Below, one piece after another: positions 32,420 to 42,442 of a DNA stretch of 56,778 nucleotides (positions within the stretch are counted from its first letter, which is position 1; each line of letters begins with the position of its first letter). The DNA comes from a virus. The position numbers and the translations under genes were made by a program. The notes under the pieces are model-generated. The model saw only the letters and a list, made by a program, of their open reading frames with translations. It was not told the origin of the DNA and searched no databases. The DNA is taken from positions 1 to 56,778 of the IMG/VR virus record IMGVR_UViG_3300028840_002119; one strand, 5' to 3'.

Positions 32420-33174
32420 TAAACACCGCCTATGGTTCGCATCGCCGCAGACACAGCCTGGATTTGCGCATTAGTGATGTTGTTGTTTCCCCAAAAGAAC
32501 GAGTGCATCTTGCTACCAGAAGGAAGATGCACACTGGCGACACCGCTATTGATAGCCATCAACATCATGGTTTGAGATGGACTGTCAGAACCATTCGTGA
32601 TGGATGTTTGCAGGATTGCATTGAACCAAAAGTCTCCGTAGGCCCATCCAATCACGCCCTCAGCACCATAGACCACCTCATCTGACGGCGGCAAAAAGTC
32701 ACTATTGCAAATTGCATTTAGAGAGAAGTCTGAATCTAACTCACAAACACTAATGCCACCGACCGTACCAGCACCGAAGACCGTACCCGCGCCTGTTGCT
32801 GAGTAAGAAGCCAACAACACATCTCGCGGGTCAGTGTGTCGCAAGCCTGTATCAACGTATGCTGATCCATTCGTCACCCAACCCTCAGCATCTACGGTCA
32901 GACCAGCGCCAGCCGTTCCATCATTCGTGCCTGGGTCATTGAGATTGACCAGAGACGCAGACAGATCGGCAATAGCGCGTTCCCAATCCGTACCTTCTGC
33001 AGAACCAGGCTGATAAGCAATCCGCACATCTGCTGGGTCAATAGGATCGACAGAATCATAGGGCGCAGGCCACGGACCTAGCCACCAGTCAACATCCGCT
33101 GCCAAACCAGCGCGATACTGATACCAACGCCTTACCACCTGCGGCCATAGTCGAATAGGGAGTATCTTCCTCAC
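32419..33174 (-). CDS. Tail protein, probable distal (251 aa)
   Basis: Basic Trp/Arg-rich N-terminus, then an LamG-like beta-rich segment (SAYVDTGLRHTDPRDVLLASY). Ends in a helical NNNITNAQIQAVSAAMRTI stretch. Overlaps neighbours by 1-4 bp. No family can be named. Confidence 0.65.
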   Translation of the reverse strand: MRKILPIRLWPQVVRRWYQYRAGLAADVDWWLGPWPAPYDSVDPIDPADVRIAYQPGSAEGTDWERAIADLSASLVNLNDPGTNDGTAGAGLTVDAEGWVTNGSAYVDTGLRHTDPRDVLLASYSATGAGTVFGAGTVGGISVCELDSDFSLNAICNSDFLPPSDEVVYGAEGVIGWAYGDFWFNAILQTSITNGSDSPSQTMMLMAINSGVASVHLPSGSKMHSFFWGNNNITNAQIQAVSAAMRTIGGV

Positions 33175-33548
33175 GGTATCACCTCCAACAGAGTGAAGTT
33201 AAGCACGACGTCCTTGTACGTCTCGCCCCACCGATCTAGGGTTTCTGGGTCGGGCAAGCGCATCATGGCCCTGTACGTCTGGTAGTTATCCCACTCGTCG
33301 CGTGTTTCGATGTAGACTTCGTGAGAATACTCGCCAGTTGTCAGCGTGAGAAGGGTCTGCACCAGCGCCTTGTACTGATCGAGGGTCAGTGCCGCGAAAA
33401 TCCACGCACTACGCGGATACCCCACCGGACGCCTACCTCCGGCGTGATCGTCTTCAAGCTCCTGTACGTAGGAAGATCGAGGGTAGTACCCGAGACGTTC
33501 TTTCGCGTCTTCCATCGTCCCAGACGTTGGGCCTATTTGATAGGGCAT
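33171..33548 (-). CDS. Hypothetical tail protein (125 aa)
   Basis: ATG at 33548 preceded by GGAGG. Beta-rich with aromatic residues. Position between the tape measure and tail-tip genes suggests a tail-tip component. Confidence 0.65.
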   Translation of the reverse strand: MPYQIGPTSGTMEDAKERLGYYPRSSYVQELEDDHAGGRRPVGYPRSAWIFAALTLDQYKALVQTLLTLTTGEYSHEVYIETRDEWDNYQTYRAMMRLPDPETLDRWGETYKDVVLNFTLLEVIP

Positions 33549-33639
33549 AGGAACCTCCATGTAGAAGACGCGGCTGGCAAGGTCACGCCACCCGCCAGCC
33601 TCGCGCCTTCTACGCTAAGAAGGAAGAGACAAACGGCCA

Positions 33640-33933
33640 TCAACGCGAGAACTGATAGTTGATCGTGCCGCCTGCCGCAACACCGATGATGGACAACTGC
33701 ACGCCTTCAGCGACGTCGATGATCTTCGTTTCGTCAGCCGCAGGGAAAACAAGTCCCTTCGTAGTTGTGGCGGCTGTGCCGTCGAAGGTGATACGAACGT
33801 TCTGGGCAGCTACGGACATAAACAGCCGCTTTGCTTTGGCTGGCACTGTGACGGAGTGTGCTGTATCTACTCCCTGCGGACCTACGTGCGCCCCAACGGG
33901 CGAGATCGGCAAATCTTGGGTTACGTTGAACAT
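33640..33933 (-). CDS. Small beta-rich tail or decoration protein (97 aa)
   Basis: Strands VRITFDGTAATTTKGLVF and VQLSIIGVAAGGTINYQF look like a compact beta-barrel. Preceded by GGAGG. Downstream of the tape measure gene. Confidence 0.65.
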   Translation of the reverse strand: MFNVTQDLPISPVGAHVGPQGVDTAHSVTVPAKAKRLFMSVAAQNVRITFDGTAATTTKGLVFPAADETKIIDVAEGVQLSIIGVAAGGTINYQFSR

Positions 33934-34005
33934 TCTCGAAGCCTCCTAACCTAAGTGAGTAATTCGTGCATCTAAATGATACACCAAAAACGATATCCAA
34001 ATACC

Positions 34006-37000
34006 TCAACCCGCGACTTGGGTCAGGGTATCGTAGAGTTGCGCTGCGACCTGCTCGCCCGCGATTCTCGCGACGGCCCGCGCATCCAACCCCATGCCAT
34101 CGACCTGCACCGCAACGGGAATGTTCACCCCGCCGCCGCGTGATAGCTTTCCTTGATTGAGTGTGCCCATCACCCCCTCGACCTGGCGCGTTGTCTGCGC
34201 CGACATCACGAATTCACCTTTATGCACCAGGGCCATTCCAGTCTTCGGAATGTAGCCACCGGACTGATAGCTACCGGAGTAGTAAGCGTACTGGTCAAAC
34301 CGCTCTGAACCACTGCCGCCATAGCCGCCATAGCCGCCATAGCCTGAAGGTGTAGGCAGCGAGGCAACGTGTTGTTGCCAGATTGACCGATTCTGCTGAA
34401 GGAAGGCTGTCAAGTCGCCCAACATAGCCGCCTGATAGACGGCCTGCGTGTGTTGCGATTGTGTATAGTAGTTAAGCTCCGCGTTCAGCTTATCGAAATA
34501 CTCAGCCCGCAACCTTTCCATTTCGGCCTCGTGGTCGGCCTTCGCCTGTGCGACGGCGGCGGCGTGCTCCGCGATGCGCTGTTCACGTTCGAGCGCGTAT
34601 TGCTGTGCAAGCTCCGCCATCTTCATGGCGTGTTGCTGTTGGCGTTGCGCCTGTTCGATGGCGAAGTCTTGGCTGGCCTGGTTTTGCTGCGTGGCAAAGT
34701 CTTCCTCTGCCCTGCGCTGCTCCACCGCGAAACGCTGATTTTCCTTGTAGATGCCTGCGGCGTCTCTGGACAAGGACAAATCCCACAAGGTCATGTAGTG
34801 ATCTTCCTCAGCGCGTGCCATCCGCGTGAGATGTTCGTCTGTGGCCCGCTGCTGCTGGCGTTGGAAGTCGGCGGTCATCTGCGCGGTTTCCTCATGGAAT
34901 GACCGCTCTGCCGCGATACGATCTTGCTGATAGTCCGTGGCCATCGACGCGAGATCGGCGGCGAGGTCGCGATTCAAATCGCTGATACGAGTATTGAATT
35001 CTGTCAGTGCCTCTTCCTGACGCATGAGCATATCGGCGTAGATATTGACGGCCCGCTCGATTTGTTCGGGTGAGTAGTTGCGGCCCAAGTCCTGCACTGC
35101 CTGATTGTGATTGTAAATTTCGGACGTGGCGCCAGCCGTGGCTTTCTCCAAGTCCTCAAGCTGCTGCGCTTGAGCGGCTTCAGCATAGACGTTCCGTGTC
35201 AACTGTGCGACAAGGCCCGCCTCAATCGTTTCAAGCTCCGCAACTTTATCGGCTAGTGCTGTTCCTGAGAGACTTCTGAAGCGTCCGGTAACGCCACCGC
35301 CGAATAATTCGCTGAGGCGTGAATCATCGGACTCGATGCCGGCAGTCCCATACCCAAAGATTTGCTTCCAGTAATCGCGGTCAAATAGCAGCGCGCCCTC
35401 TTTTCCTCTTTCCGTGGTTGTGAGTGAGCGAAGCATCTGCAAGTCTGACCGTAATTGCGATAGCTCGTCTTGAAGCTCAGGTGCTTCCAGGTCTGCAAGC
35501 TCTAACAGTCGCGTCTCGCCAGCCTGTACGCCTTCCTTCTCCGTGAACCATCCGGCGAGTCCTTGACCAGTCAAAGTCCGGCTTAAAGTCTCGCCAACGG
35601 CCAGCGCCGTCAGTGCAGTGCCCAGGATGCTCGACACGTTCAACGCGCTTTTCTTCTCGATAGCGGCCTCGTCGGTGGCGCTTTGCTTCTCAATGGTCGC
35701 TTCCTGCCCTGCGGCCTCAAGGACGATGCGCTTAAACTGCTCCGCCGACGACACAACCGTACTCTGGAAACGCTGCTCCGCCGTGGCCCGTTTCGTGAAC
35801 GTGGTCTGTATGCCCTGGAAGACGGTCTGAATTGTCAGGGCCGTCTTCGAGAGTGTGCCAACGGCAGTGATGACAGTGCCGATGACGATGCCACCCGTAG
35901 CCACTCCCAGAACAACCTCAGTCAGCCAGGGGTTAGCTTTCACGGTTGAGACAAGCCCCTCGACAAACTTCGACGCCTTCTCCAAGTAGGGGAGTGCGGC
36001 GTCAAGCCCCTGCTGGCCAACGGTCAACCAGAAGGCTTGCCAGCGCATTTGCGCCTGCTGCACCCGATACACGTCAGACTCTTCCCAATCCTCTACCTGC
36101 GTGCGCCATACTTCGAGCGCGTCACCGGCCAGCCCCGCAGATTCACGTTCGAGAAGATTGACACCCTCAACCCGCGCTTCAGTCTGTTTACGGATAAGGA
36201 CTGTCGCGGCCCGCCTCGCGTTCGTGTCGAAGATGGCGGCTAATGCGGCCTCGCGCTCCTGGTCGTTCATCTTCTCCGTAGCGGCCGCAAGCATGTCGAC
36301 GGCCCGCGCCGTACCGATGTATTGACCTTGTGCGTCGAAGAATGGAGACGACGAACCAAACAAGCGTTGGAAGACGTCTTCGGCTTCCTTGCTATTGGGT
36401 ACGAGAAGGTTTTCCAGCATCCGGCCATAGCTTGTACCCGCCTGTGTGCCTCGAATCCCGTTGTCACCCAGGATGGCAAAGGCCGTTGCCGTCTGCTCGA
36501 TGGATTCACCTGCGCGATCGGCAGTTGGACCTACGTACTTGAAGGCTTCCGCTACGTCGCTGACTTCGGCCAGGGTATCATCACTCACCTTGTTGAAGAT
36601 CGCAACTACCTTCGTCGTATCTTCGAGTTCAAGGCCGTACTGATTGAGTGCGCCCGCTGCCGCGTCTGAAAGTGTAGCGATGTCAGTTTGAGAAAGTGCT
36701 GCGGCCTGTTGGATAGGGACGGTCTGCGCGAGAAGGTCATTAAGCTGTTGTTGGTTTTCGATCTGCTGACCAGTTGCCTGCGCCCACACCGTGATACCAC
36801 GCGCCGTTGTCTCTGGGTCAAGGACGGCCAGCGCCGTCGATTGCTCCACAGTCAACTGCCGCAATTCCTGAGTGAGATCAGCGTTCAACGCGAGAGATCG
36901 GGCGGCGACGTCGGACTGCTTTGCAAACTGAAGGTAGTCTCGGCCTGCAACTGTTACCGCGCCGGTGACGATACCAGCGTTCATCCTGATGCTGTTACCG

Positions 37001-39543
37001 ATGTCCTGCATATCGCGCGAAATCTCGAAAAGCCCTTGACGTGCGCGCCGTGAGTTTTCCAGTTCTTCATTGAAAAGCCGCACCGCGCCAGGTAAACCGC
37101 GATATTCTTCTGAGATGCGCCGCGCATCATCCCAGAGTTGTTGCTGTTGGCCTTCGGCTCGTCGTAGCTGCCTAACGACATCGCCCATCTCTGCGCCTGT
37201 GTCGTTCATCGCGTCTTCGACGACGCGCCACGATACGCCTATGGCCTGAGCACTCGCCTTCGCCTGGTCTTCGAGCTTTGCCCTGGCACGCGCCTGACGG
37301 GTGATGTCGGCCTGTTCAGCCTTCAGCCGTTTGAGTTCACCGACAACGACTTCCAGGCTCGTGCCGCTTTCCTCCATCCCTGCCGCAACGTCGGCCCACT
37401 CAACGCCCAATTCTCCGGCCAGCTTCCTCGCGTCAGCGAGTAGCTTGTTCTGGCGGTCAAGCTCTTTGAGTTCGACGCGGCCTTCGGCAACTTCGAGGGT
37501 AGTCTTGCCGCGCTGCCTGACGTTGGCCCGCGTGACTGCACCCTTCTTCTGCGCCAGCCGGATACGGTTCTGAGTAGACGCCTCATTTGTGACACGCTTT
37601 TCGGCTTCGATCTTCGCCTTCGCCTCAGTCTCCGCGAGGTCTATGAGGATGCGCGCCTTTTCTTCGGCGGCCTGGATTTGCTCTCTGTTCTGGACGTCCG
37701 CATCCTGCCCAACCAAATCCAGCCAGTCATTGATTGCATTAACCATATCAGGAATGACAGAGTTTCCGACCAGCTTATCACTGATCCACTCCCAGAGACG
37801 GAGCAACCCCTTCGCCTCTTGCTCCTGCCCTTCCGTGATGTCTTCTGATAAAGACGCGCGCATCATATTGACGAAAATTTCAGTCTGCTGCGCCATCTCT
37901 GTGAGTTGGGCCTTATGTGCTTCGTTGGCGGCACGCAACGGTTCGATTGTAATCGCGGAAAGACCGGCAATCTCGCGTTGTAGACGGCCGTACACTTCCT
38001 TGTCAATTTCTGCGGCCTCTTCCAGTCCAACTCGGGCAGGTGTACGCTTACGAATCTCTCGCTGTGCCGACTTCTCCAACCTCGCTGCCGCGTAGCGTTG
38101 GGCTTCGTCCAGCCCCCGCGCCGCGTAGGTGGCGATGTCGATCTGCTTCACCCACTTTTGCAGTCCCAGACGTTGATCGTCGAAGGCTTTCGTCGCAATG
38201 TCGGCCTGTTCACCCAGCGCCTTCTCTACCGTGACGAAATCGACCAGCGTGCCCTTCGCCCCTTTGGGCAATTCCGTAGTCGTGCCTTCCTGTAGCTTCT
38301 TGACCAGTGTGGCCCTGCGCCGTTCTTCTTCCGCGATGCCATCGTTCACCGCTTGCAGGTCTTTGATGGCCTTCGCTGCGGCTTCCTGCCCATCCTGTTC
38401 AAGTCGAGTGATAAGCTCGTCGCGGTCCATAGTGAACTCGCGATAGAACGTCAACTCTTCGGCTTTTCCTGCCTCTAGTGCGCGGATACGAAGATCGAGT
38501 TGTGCCTTCAGCTCGTCAACGTCTCCCGTTTCCAGATTGCGCTTCGCTTCCCTGAAACGCCTCTCCGTCTCGAAGACTTCGGCCCGCGCCGTTTCGACGC
38601 GCCCAACCCACTCGCGGACGTCCTCAGTCGGCTCGTAAAGTTGCAACTCCGAAATCTCGCCATACACACGCGCCATAGACTGTTCGATCTTTGGCGCAGT
38701 TTCCGCAGTCGCGTCAACCAGTTGCGCCTCTAACTTCTGGTACTCAGCTACCAGCGTGTCGGCGGCTCTGTCCCATTCTCCGATAGCCTGAGAAGTGGAT
38801 GGTACGAGGGACGACATCTGCGGCTGATCTGCAAGCGCCGCGTCCATACGCTCCCTAGCTTGAAGGGCCGCTTGTTCGAGATCGGGCAAAACTGCCGCAG
38901 CTTCCTTCTTCGCAATGGCCTCGCGCCGCTTTATCTCCGCGATAAGATTGACCTGGCGGCCCTCTACCTCTATCTCTGTGGCGCGTATTTCCTGGTCGAT
39001 CTGTTTGCGGACGCGGGTGATGTACCCTTTGTACCCTGACTCCCAACCTTTCGCGAGACGCTGAAGCGGAACACCAATACCGCCAGCCAGTGGCGTGACT
39101 TTCGTTTGAAGGATGCGCGCCCGCGTGTTCTGTAGCTCGTTTAGGGAGGCTGTTACCTTCTCAATTTCGCTGATAGCCTTCAGCGCCTTGCTGCCCTTTG
39201 CTGATAGCAACTTCTCGACGTCTTCGGACAAGGGCATGTCCAGGTCCGTGAGATCATCGGACGCCCTCACGATGCCGCCAATCTCCGAGCGGAGATTCGA
39301 CATCAAATCCGTGGCGCGTTGGAATTGATCGCTCAACCCTTTCGCCATCGCCCTGCCGAGGCTTCCAGCATCGCTGCGTAGCTTCGCCATCATCGCGGAT
39401 GTCTGTTCGAGGCCCGCGATGTCTATCTCACCCCTGATAGTGATGGCAGACAACTGATCTTCGATTGCAACGCGGACTTTACCGGCGTCCTTCTCCGCGT
39501 CTTTACCGTCTACTCTGATTACGATCTTGAATTCATTTGCCAT
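34006..39543 (-). CDS. Tail tape measure protein (1845 aa)
   Basis: Longest coiled-coil protein of the genome. The central region has the TP901-type tape-measure core (LSQTDIATLSDAAAGALNQYG, LGDNGIRGTQAGTSYGRML). A hydrophobic segment (LTEVVLGVATGGIVIGTVI) follows, then long charged coils. Near the C-terminus is a GYGGYGGYGG repeat. At about 1.5 angstrom per residue the tail would be near 0.27 micrometre. No lytic domain was recognised. Ribosome site is weak. Confidence 0.93.
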   Translation of the reverse strand: MANEFKIVIRVDGKDAEKDAGKVRVAIEDQLSAITIRGEIDIAGLEQTSAMMAKLRSDAGSLGRAMAKGLSDQFQRATDLMSNLRSEIGGIVRASDDLTDLDMPLSEDVEKLLSAKGSKALKAISEIEKVTASLNELQNTRARILQTKVTPLAGGIGVPLQRLAKGWESGYKGYITRVRKQIDQEIRATEIEVEGRQVNLIAEIKRREAIAKKEAAAVLPDLEQAALQARERMDAALADQPQMSSLVPSTSQAIGEWDRAADTLVAEYQKLEAQLVDATAETAPKIEQSMARVYGEISELQLYEPTEDVREWVGRVETARAEVFETERRFREAKRNLETGDVDELKAQLDLRIRALEAGKAEELTFYREFTMDRDELITRLEQDGQEAAAKAIKDLQAVNDGIAEEERRRATLVKKLQEGTTTELPKGAKGTLVDFVTVEKALGEQADIATKAFDDQRLGLQKWVKQIDIATYAARGLDEAQRYAAARLEKSAQREIRKRTPARVGLEEAAEIDKEVYGRLQREIAGLSAITIEPLRAANEAHKAQLTEMAQQTEIFVNMMRASLSEDITEGQEQEAKGLLRLWEWISDKLVGNSVIPDMVNAINDWLDLVGQDADVQNREQIQAAEEKARILIDLAETEAKAKIEAEKRVTNEASTQNRIRLAQKKGAVTRANVRQRGKTTLEVAEGRVELKELDRQNKLLADARKLAGELGVEWADVAAGMEESGTSLEVVVGELKRLKAEQADITRQARARAKLEDQAKASAQAIGVSWRVVEDAMNDTGAEMGDVVRQLRRAEGQQQQLWDDARRISEEYRGLPGAVRLFNEELENSRRARQGLFEISRDMQDIGNSIRMNAGIVTGAVTVAGRDYLQFAKQSDVAARSLALNADLTQELRQLTVEQSTALAVLDPETTARGITVWAQATGQQIENQQQLNDLLAQTVPIQQAAALSQTDIATLSDAAAGALNQYGLELEDTTKVVAIFNKVSDDTLAEVSDVAEAFKYVGPTADRAGESIEQTATAFAILGDNGIRGTQAGTSYGRMLENLLVPNSKEAEDVFQRLFGSSSPFFDAQGQYIGTARAVDMLAAATEKMNDQEREAALAAIFDTNARRAATVLIRKQTEARVEGVNLLERESAGLAGDALEVWRTQVEDWEESDVYRVQQAQMRWQAFWLTVGQQGLDAALPYLEKASKFVEGLVSTVKANPWLTEVVLGVATGGIVIGTVITAVGTLSKTALTIQTVFQGIQTTFTKRATAEQRFQSTVVSSAEQFKRIVLEAAGQEATIEKQSATDEAAIEKKSALNVSSILGTALTALAVGETLSRTLTGQGLAGWFTEKEGVQAGETRLLELADLEAPELQDELSQLRSDLQMLRSLTTTERGKEGALLFDRDYWKQIFGYGTAGIESDDSRLSELFGGGVTGRFRSLSGTALADKVAELETIEAGLVAQLTRNVYAEAAQAQQLEDLEKATAGATSEIYNHNQAVQDLGRNYSPEQIERAVNIYADMLMRQEEALTEFNTRISDLNRDLAADLASMATDYQQDRIAAERSFHEETAQMTADFQRQQQRATDEHLTRMARAEEDHYMTLWDLSLSRDAAGIYKENQRFAVEQRRAEEDFATQQNQASQDFAIEQAQRQQQHAMKMAELAQQYALEREQRIAEHAAAVAQAKADHEAEMERLRAEYFDKLNAELNYYTQSQHTQAVYQAAMLGDLTAFLQQNRSIWQQHVASLPTPSGYGGYGGYGGSGSERFDQYAYYSGSYQSGGYIPKTGMALVHKGEFVMSAQTTRQVEGVMGTLNQGKLSRGGGVNIPVAVQVDGMGLDARAVARIAGEQVAAQLYDTLTQVAG

Positions 39544-39560
39544 TTGTGTTAGCCTGTAGT

Positions 39561-39576
39561 TATTACCCAGGAAATA
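39561..39576. promoter_or_regulatory. Dispersed palindrome site 5
   Basis: TATTACCCAGGAAATA (one arm mismatch). It is 18 bp from the tape measure start on one side and 18 bp from the start of the rightward gene at 39594 on the other. Confidence 0.7.
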
Positions 39577-39593
39577 CTTCGAGGGAGAGGACT

Positions 39594-39800
39594 ATGCCAA
39601 AGAAACAACCTTTGAAACCTGTCATCGTTGGGATCTGCATCGGCTTCGCGATCGGCCTGATTGCATCGATCATCCTGGGCGGTCAGTATGACGTCTTCGG
39701 GACAGTCTGTTGGTCAGCCGTCCTTGTGCCACTGTGTTCTTTCGGTGGCGGCTTTGTCGGTGAGTACATCCGCTACAAGAGGCGCGTGAGACGGTCCTAG
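39594..39800 (+). CDS. Rightward small membrane protein inside the late operon (68 aa)
   Basis: ATG with GGGAGAGG upstream. Basic N-terminus (MPKKQPLKP), two hydrophobic helices (11-29, 36-55) and a basic tail (RYKRRVRRS). It is the only likely gene on the plus strand between 23.5 and 56.6 kb, antisense to the leftward late transcript. It may be an independently acquired gene such as a superinfection-exclusion or lysogeny-type factor; function unknown. Confidence 0.65.
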   Translation: MPKKQPLKPVIVGICIGFAIGLIASIILGGQYDVFGTVCWSAVLVPLCSFGGGFVGEYIRYKRRVRRS

Positions 39801-40348
39801 TCTTCAAGCGCCTCTAGCCGCTTCATAAAGATACCCTCAGTTTGTCGCTGAAGCTGCCGCATTGCCGCGCCGCTTAGTCCGATAAATGGCCGCGCCGGAA
39901 TTTCGCGCCCTTCGTCAGTGCGCCCGCCAGCGTGCAGGTTGGCTATCCGGCCTGGAGTTTTGGGGTCATCGACTGCACCAAGCTCAATGACGGTCAGGCT
40001 TTCGTCTGTGGTGATGTCAGTCACGTTGCGCGGGTGCGTGGGGTCAGTGAAGGAATCGCGAAGATCGTCGGTGCGTCTCAAGATAGGATGCTCTGCACCC
40101 ACATTGAAGGGGATACCACGACTGTCGATACCGGACTCGCGTTCGCGTTGGGTCATCGGTGCCAGAGGATGCCAGGGCACACCAGCGGGGCTTTGCTCGC
40201 GTCGAAAGTTGTCGAAGATGCCGGCCCGCGCCGTCTTTGCGAGGCTGGCGATCTGTCTGCCACTGAGATGCGCAATCGCGGCGAGGTCGGCCCATAGCTC
40301 TTTCCAGGCCCGACTTCTCCGCAACCGTCCACGAATCAAAAGCTCCAA
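39797..40348 (-). CDS. Virion morphogenesis (Mu gpG-like) tail protein (183 aa)
   Basis: Pattern WHPLAP-T-x-RER, ILRRTDDLRDSF, HAGGRTDEGREIPARPFIGLS is that of the phage virion morphogenesis family. These proteins act in tail completion or joining. Ends 4 bp across from the rightward small gene. Confidence 0.8.
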   Translation of the reverse strand: MELLIRGRLRRSRAWKELWADLAAIAHLSGRQIASLAKTARAGIFDNFRREQSPAGVPWHPLAPMTQRERESGIDSRGIPFNVGAEHPILRRTDDLRDSFTDPTHPRNVTDITTDESLTVIELGAVDDPKTPGRIANLHAGGRTDEGREIPARPFIGLSGAAMRQLQRQTEGIFMKRLEALED

Positions 40349-40401
40349 AGCGATTTACTCCTATACGAAAACAGCGAAGGGCATATCACGGCCCTTCGCC
40401 G

Positions 40402-40671
40402 TCAATCGAGGTCAAGCGCGTGACGCACCAGCCGATTTTGCCACTCTATGATGCGGAAGTCATGTATTACCCATTCCGGCCAATCCACTAACCCCCCTTC
40501 AAAAAGTGGGACGCGATCACCGAGGGAGCGCCATAGCTTCCAAAGCTCCAGCGATAACTCAGGTTTTATCAGCTCCCATTCGCCATCGTCTTCAAGATTG
40601 CTCGCGTCCTTGCTCTCTTCAAGCGCCTGGTTGTAGGCGATTAGTCGCTGCCTTAGTTGTCGCTGTCTGCT
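40402..40671 (-). CDS. Tail assembly chaperone extension, produced by -1 ribosomal frameshift
   Basis: This open frame of 89 codons has no usable start codon; it begins directly where a slip on A-AAA-AAA (40677-40671) would put the ribosome. A G-T type fusion of about 240 residues would result (151 plus 89). Reads AYNQALEESKDASNLE, and later DWPEWVIHDFRIIEW. Lambda G/GT is the known precedent; the order tail tube, G, GT, then tape measure is the same. Confidence 0.82.
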   Translation of the reverse strand, partial: SRQRQLRQRLIAYNQALEESKDASNLEDDGEWELIKPELSLELWKLWRSLGDRVPLFEGGLVDWPEWVIHDFRIIEWQNRLVRHALDLD

Positions 40672-41123
40672 TTTTTTCCTTTGGCGTCATCCTCCGGCTT
40701 TGGCTCTTCTGGGCGCACGAACGGATACCAGTGCGGATTGAGTTCGTAGACAACGTTCTGCCATACGTCCGTCAACTGCTCAGGCAAGAGCATGAACGTC
40801 TCGACGTCCATCTCTGTATCAATGCCTTCGGCCTCGACTACGACGGCGAGAAGATCGGAGTATAAGAACCGCGCCATCATCCGCGCCGCGACGATGCGGA
40901 CCGAGACGGGCGCTACCTCTGCGGGAGCGTCGTCTGTAGCTTCATCGTCTGCGCCTTCGATGCGTGGAACCCCGTCAAGTGTGGTCAGCGATTGGATGTA
41001 CTCTTCGGCCCGATTTTGCAACAAGGCCCGCACCATACCATCCATCGCCGTGGCAGTCCGTACAACTATCCGCACGTCCAGCCCGTTTTCCTCATCCCTG
41101 TATGTCACCTCGCGTGTTGGCAT
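40653..41123 (-). CDS. Tail assembly chaperone, frame-0 product (156 aa)
   Basis: Follows the major tail protein by 0 bp. Acidic helical protein ending in PEEPKPEDDAKGKKADSDN. Codons GGA-AAA-AAA-GCA form a perfect slippery heptamer six codons before the stop. Chaperones of this type coat the tape measure protein before tail-tube assembly. Confidence 0.85.
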   Translation of the reverse strand: MPTREVTYRDEENGLDVRIVVRTATAMDGMVRALLQNRAEEYIQSLTTLDGVPRIEGADDEATDDAPAEVAPVSVRIVAARMMARFLYSDLLAVVVEAEGIDTEMDVETFMLLPEQLTDVWQNVVYELNPHWYPFVRPEEPKPEDDAKGKKADSDN

Positions 41124-41969
41124 TTAGCACCCCTCAGCCGTTGGGTAGAAGCAGTACACGAGATCGTCAGAAGCAGGAGCAGCCGCAAACGTTACGGTTG
41201 TGGTTGTGATCGTCACCGTCGCCGTGACGTCAGTCACTACGCCAGTTGCATCGACCTTGTGATAGACCTTTACCTTCGTGTCGTCGGTGGCGGCAGGGGA
41301 GAGATTGAAGACAGTCTCCACTCCATCACCGAGATAGCCGGTCAGCATCGGAGCGCCATCGAGGAAACCTTCGAGGGTAGTCGCTTCCTCGAAGCCCTCA
41401 GTGCCAGCCGCAAACGCGATACCCCACGGATACTTGGACACCTTCTGTGGGGTCGCCGTGTAGCGTGCCTCGCCAGCGTTACCTTCTTCCATCGGCCCGG
41501 AATACGGACGTACCTGCGCTACCGGAATGAGGAAGAAGTGCCACACAGTGCCGCCGTAGCTCGCGCTTGTGGGGTCTTTGTCGATGGCTTGCTGATACCC
41601 CATCAGTAGCACATCGGCCAAACAGCCATCCTTGTCAGTCTCGCGGCCCATGATCGTGCCGCCAGCGATGCTTACCACGTTGATGCCCTGTAAGATCGCG
41701 TCGATGTCCATATTGGCAGCGCCGGTGCGAATCTCGACACTTGACAATTCTGTAGGCGGCAAGTTCAACTGCCCTTGCGAGACGTCATCGCCTGTGAACT
41801 GAATCACCTGGCCGTCTGGGAAGTTCGGCGTGAACGCCTTTGCCAACCGCATCCGCGTAAGCGTCGTGGGGTCTTGGCTGGCCGCCGAAACCAGCGGGAA
41901 GTTTTCGTCATCGAGCGGGAAGACACCTACATACCGTAGGCCGCCACCCGCACCCTGTCCTGAAGCCAT
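41124..41969 (-). CDS. Major tail (tube) protein (281 aa)
   Basis: Placed just upstream of the chaperone, the normal position of the tube protein. Glycine-rich N-terminus, beta-rich body (VIQFTGDDVSQGQLNLPP). The last 75 residues look like an added Ig-like or beta-repeat domain (GVVTDVTATVTITTTTVTF), common on tail tubes. Confidence 0.8.
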   Translation of the reverse strand: MASGQGAGGGLRYVGVFPLDDENFPLVSAASQDPTTLTRMRLAKAFTPNFPDGQVIQFTGDDVSQGQLNLPPTELSSVEIRTGAANMDIDAILQGINVVSIAGGTIMGRETDKDGCLADVLLMGYQQAIDKDPTSASYGGTVWHFFLIPVAQVRPYSGPMEEGNAGEARYTATPQKVSKYPWGIAFAAGTEGFEEATTLEGFLDGAPMLTGYLGDGVETVFNLSPAATDDTKVKVYHKVDATGVVTDVTATVTITTTTVTFAAAPASDDLVYCFYPTAEGC

Positions 41970-41980
41970 AATCGAACCTC

Positions 41981-42442
41981 CTAAGAGTAGTAGTCGTTTT
42001 CAGTGACCAGCGGACCGTCGAAGTCCACCCGTTCAAAGTCAACATCAAATTGCGTAGAGACGATGTGACCAGTGCGGCCTCCATAATGCACCGCGATGAT
42101 CTGAGCATCCCTTGCAAGCATCACGGGGCAATTCACCAGCGCCAGGATGACGGCCTCGCGTACCTCGCGGATATTGACATACCCGTAGCGATCATACACG
42201 AACACGCCACACGAAGCCTCAAGCCCTTGCTCTCCAAAGTCCTGCACGATGATAGCCAGCACCTTTTGAGTGTCGCCCGCTTCCCTGCGAGTTTCCTGCG
42301 CCTCAGAGATCAGCGTAGCGATACTAACCGGCTCACGCGCTTCGAGTATCATCGCCGCGCCATCGACGACGAGATCAGTCACCGCCGTCGTGTTGCGCAG
42401 CTTGTCCAGCGCCCATGCGCCAAGATCGGCAAAGACCGCCAT
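41981..42442 (-). CDS. Tail terminator / completion protein (153 aa)
   Basis: Contains helices then beta (VLAIIVQDFGEQGLEASCG, YGYVNIREVREAVILALV) in the style of tail terminator proteins (lambda gpU type). Lies between the connector genes and the tail tube gene. Confidence 0.68.
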   Translation of the reverse strand: MAVFADLGAWALDKLRNTTAVTDLVVDGAAMILEAREPVSIATLISEAQETRREAGDTQKVLAIIVQDFGEQGLEASCGVFVYDRYGYVNIREVREAVILALVNCPVMLARDAQIIAVHYGGRTGHIVSTQFDVDFERVDFDGPLVTENDYYS

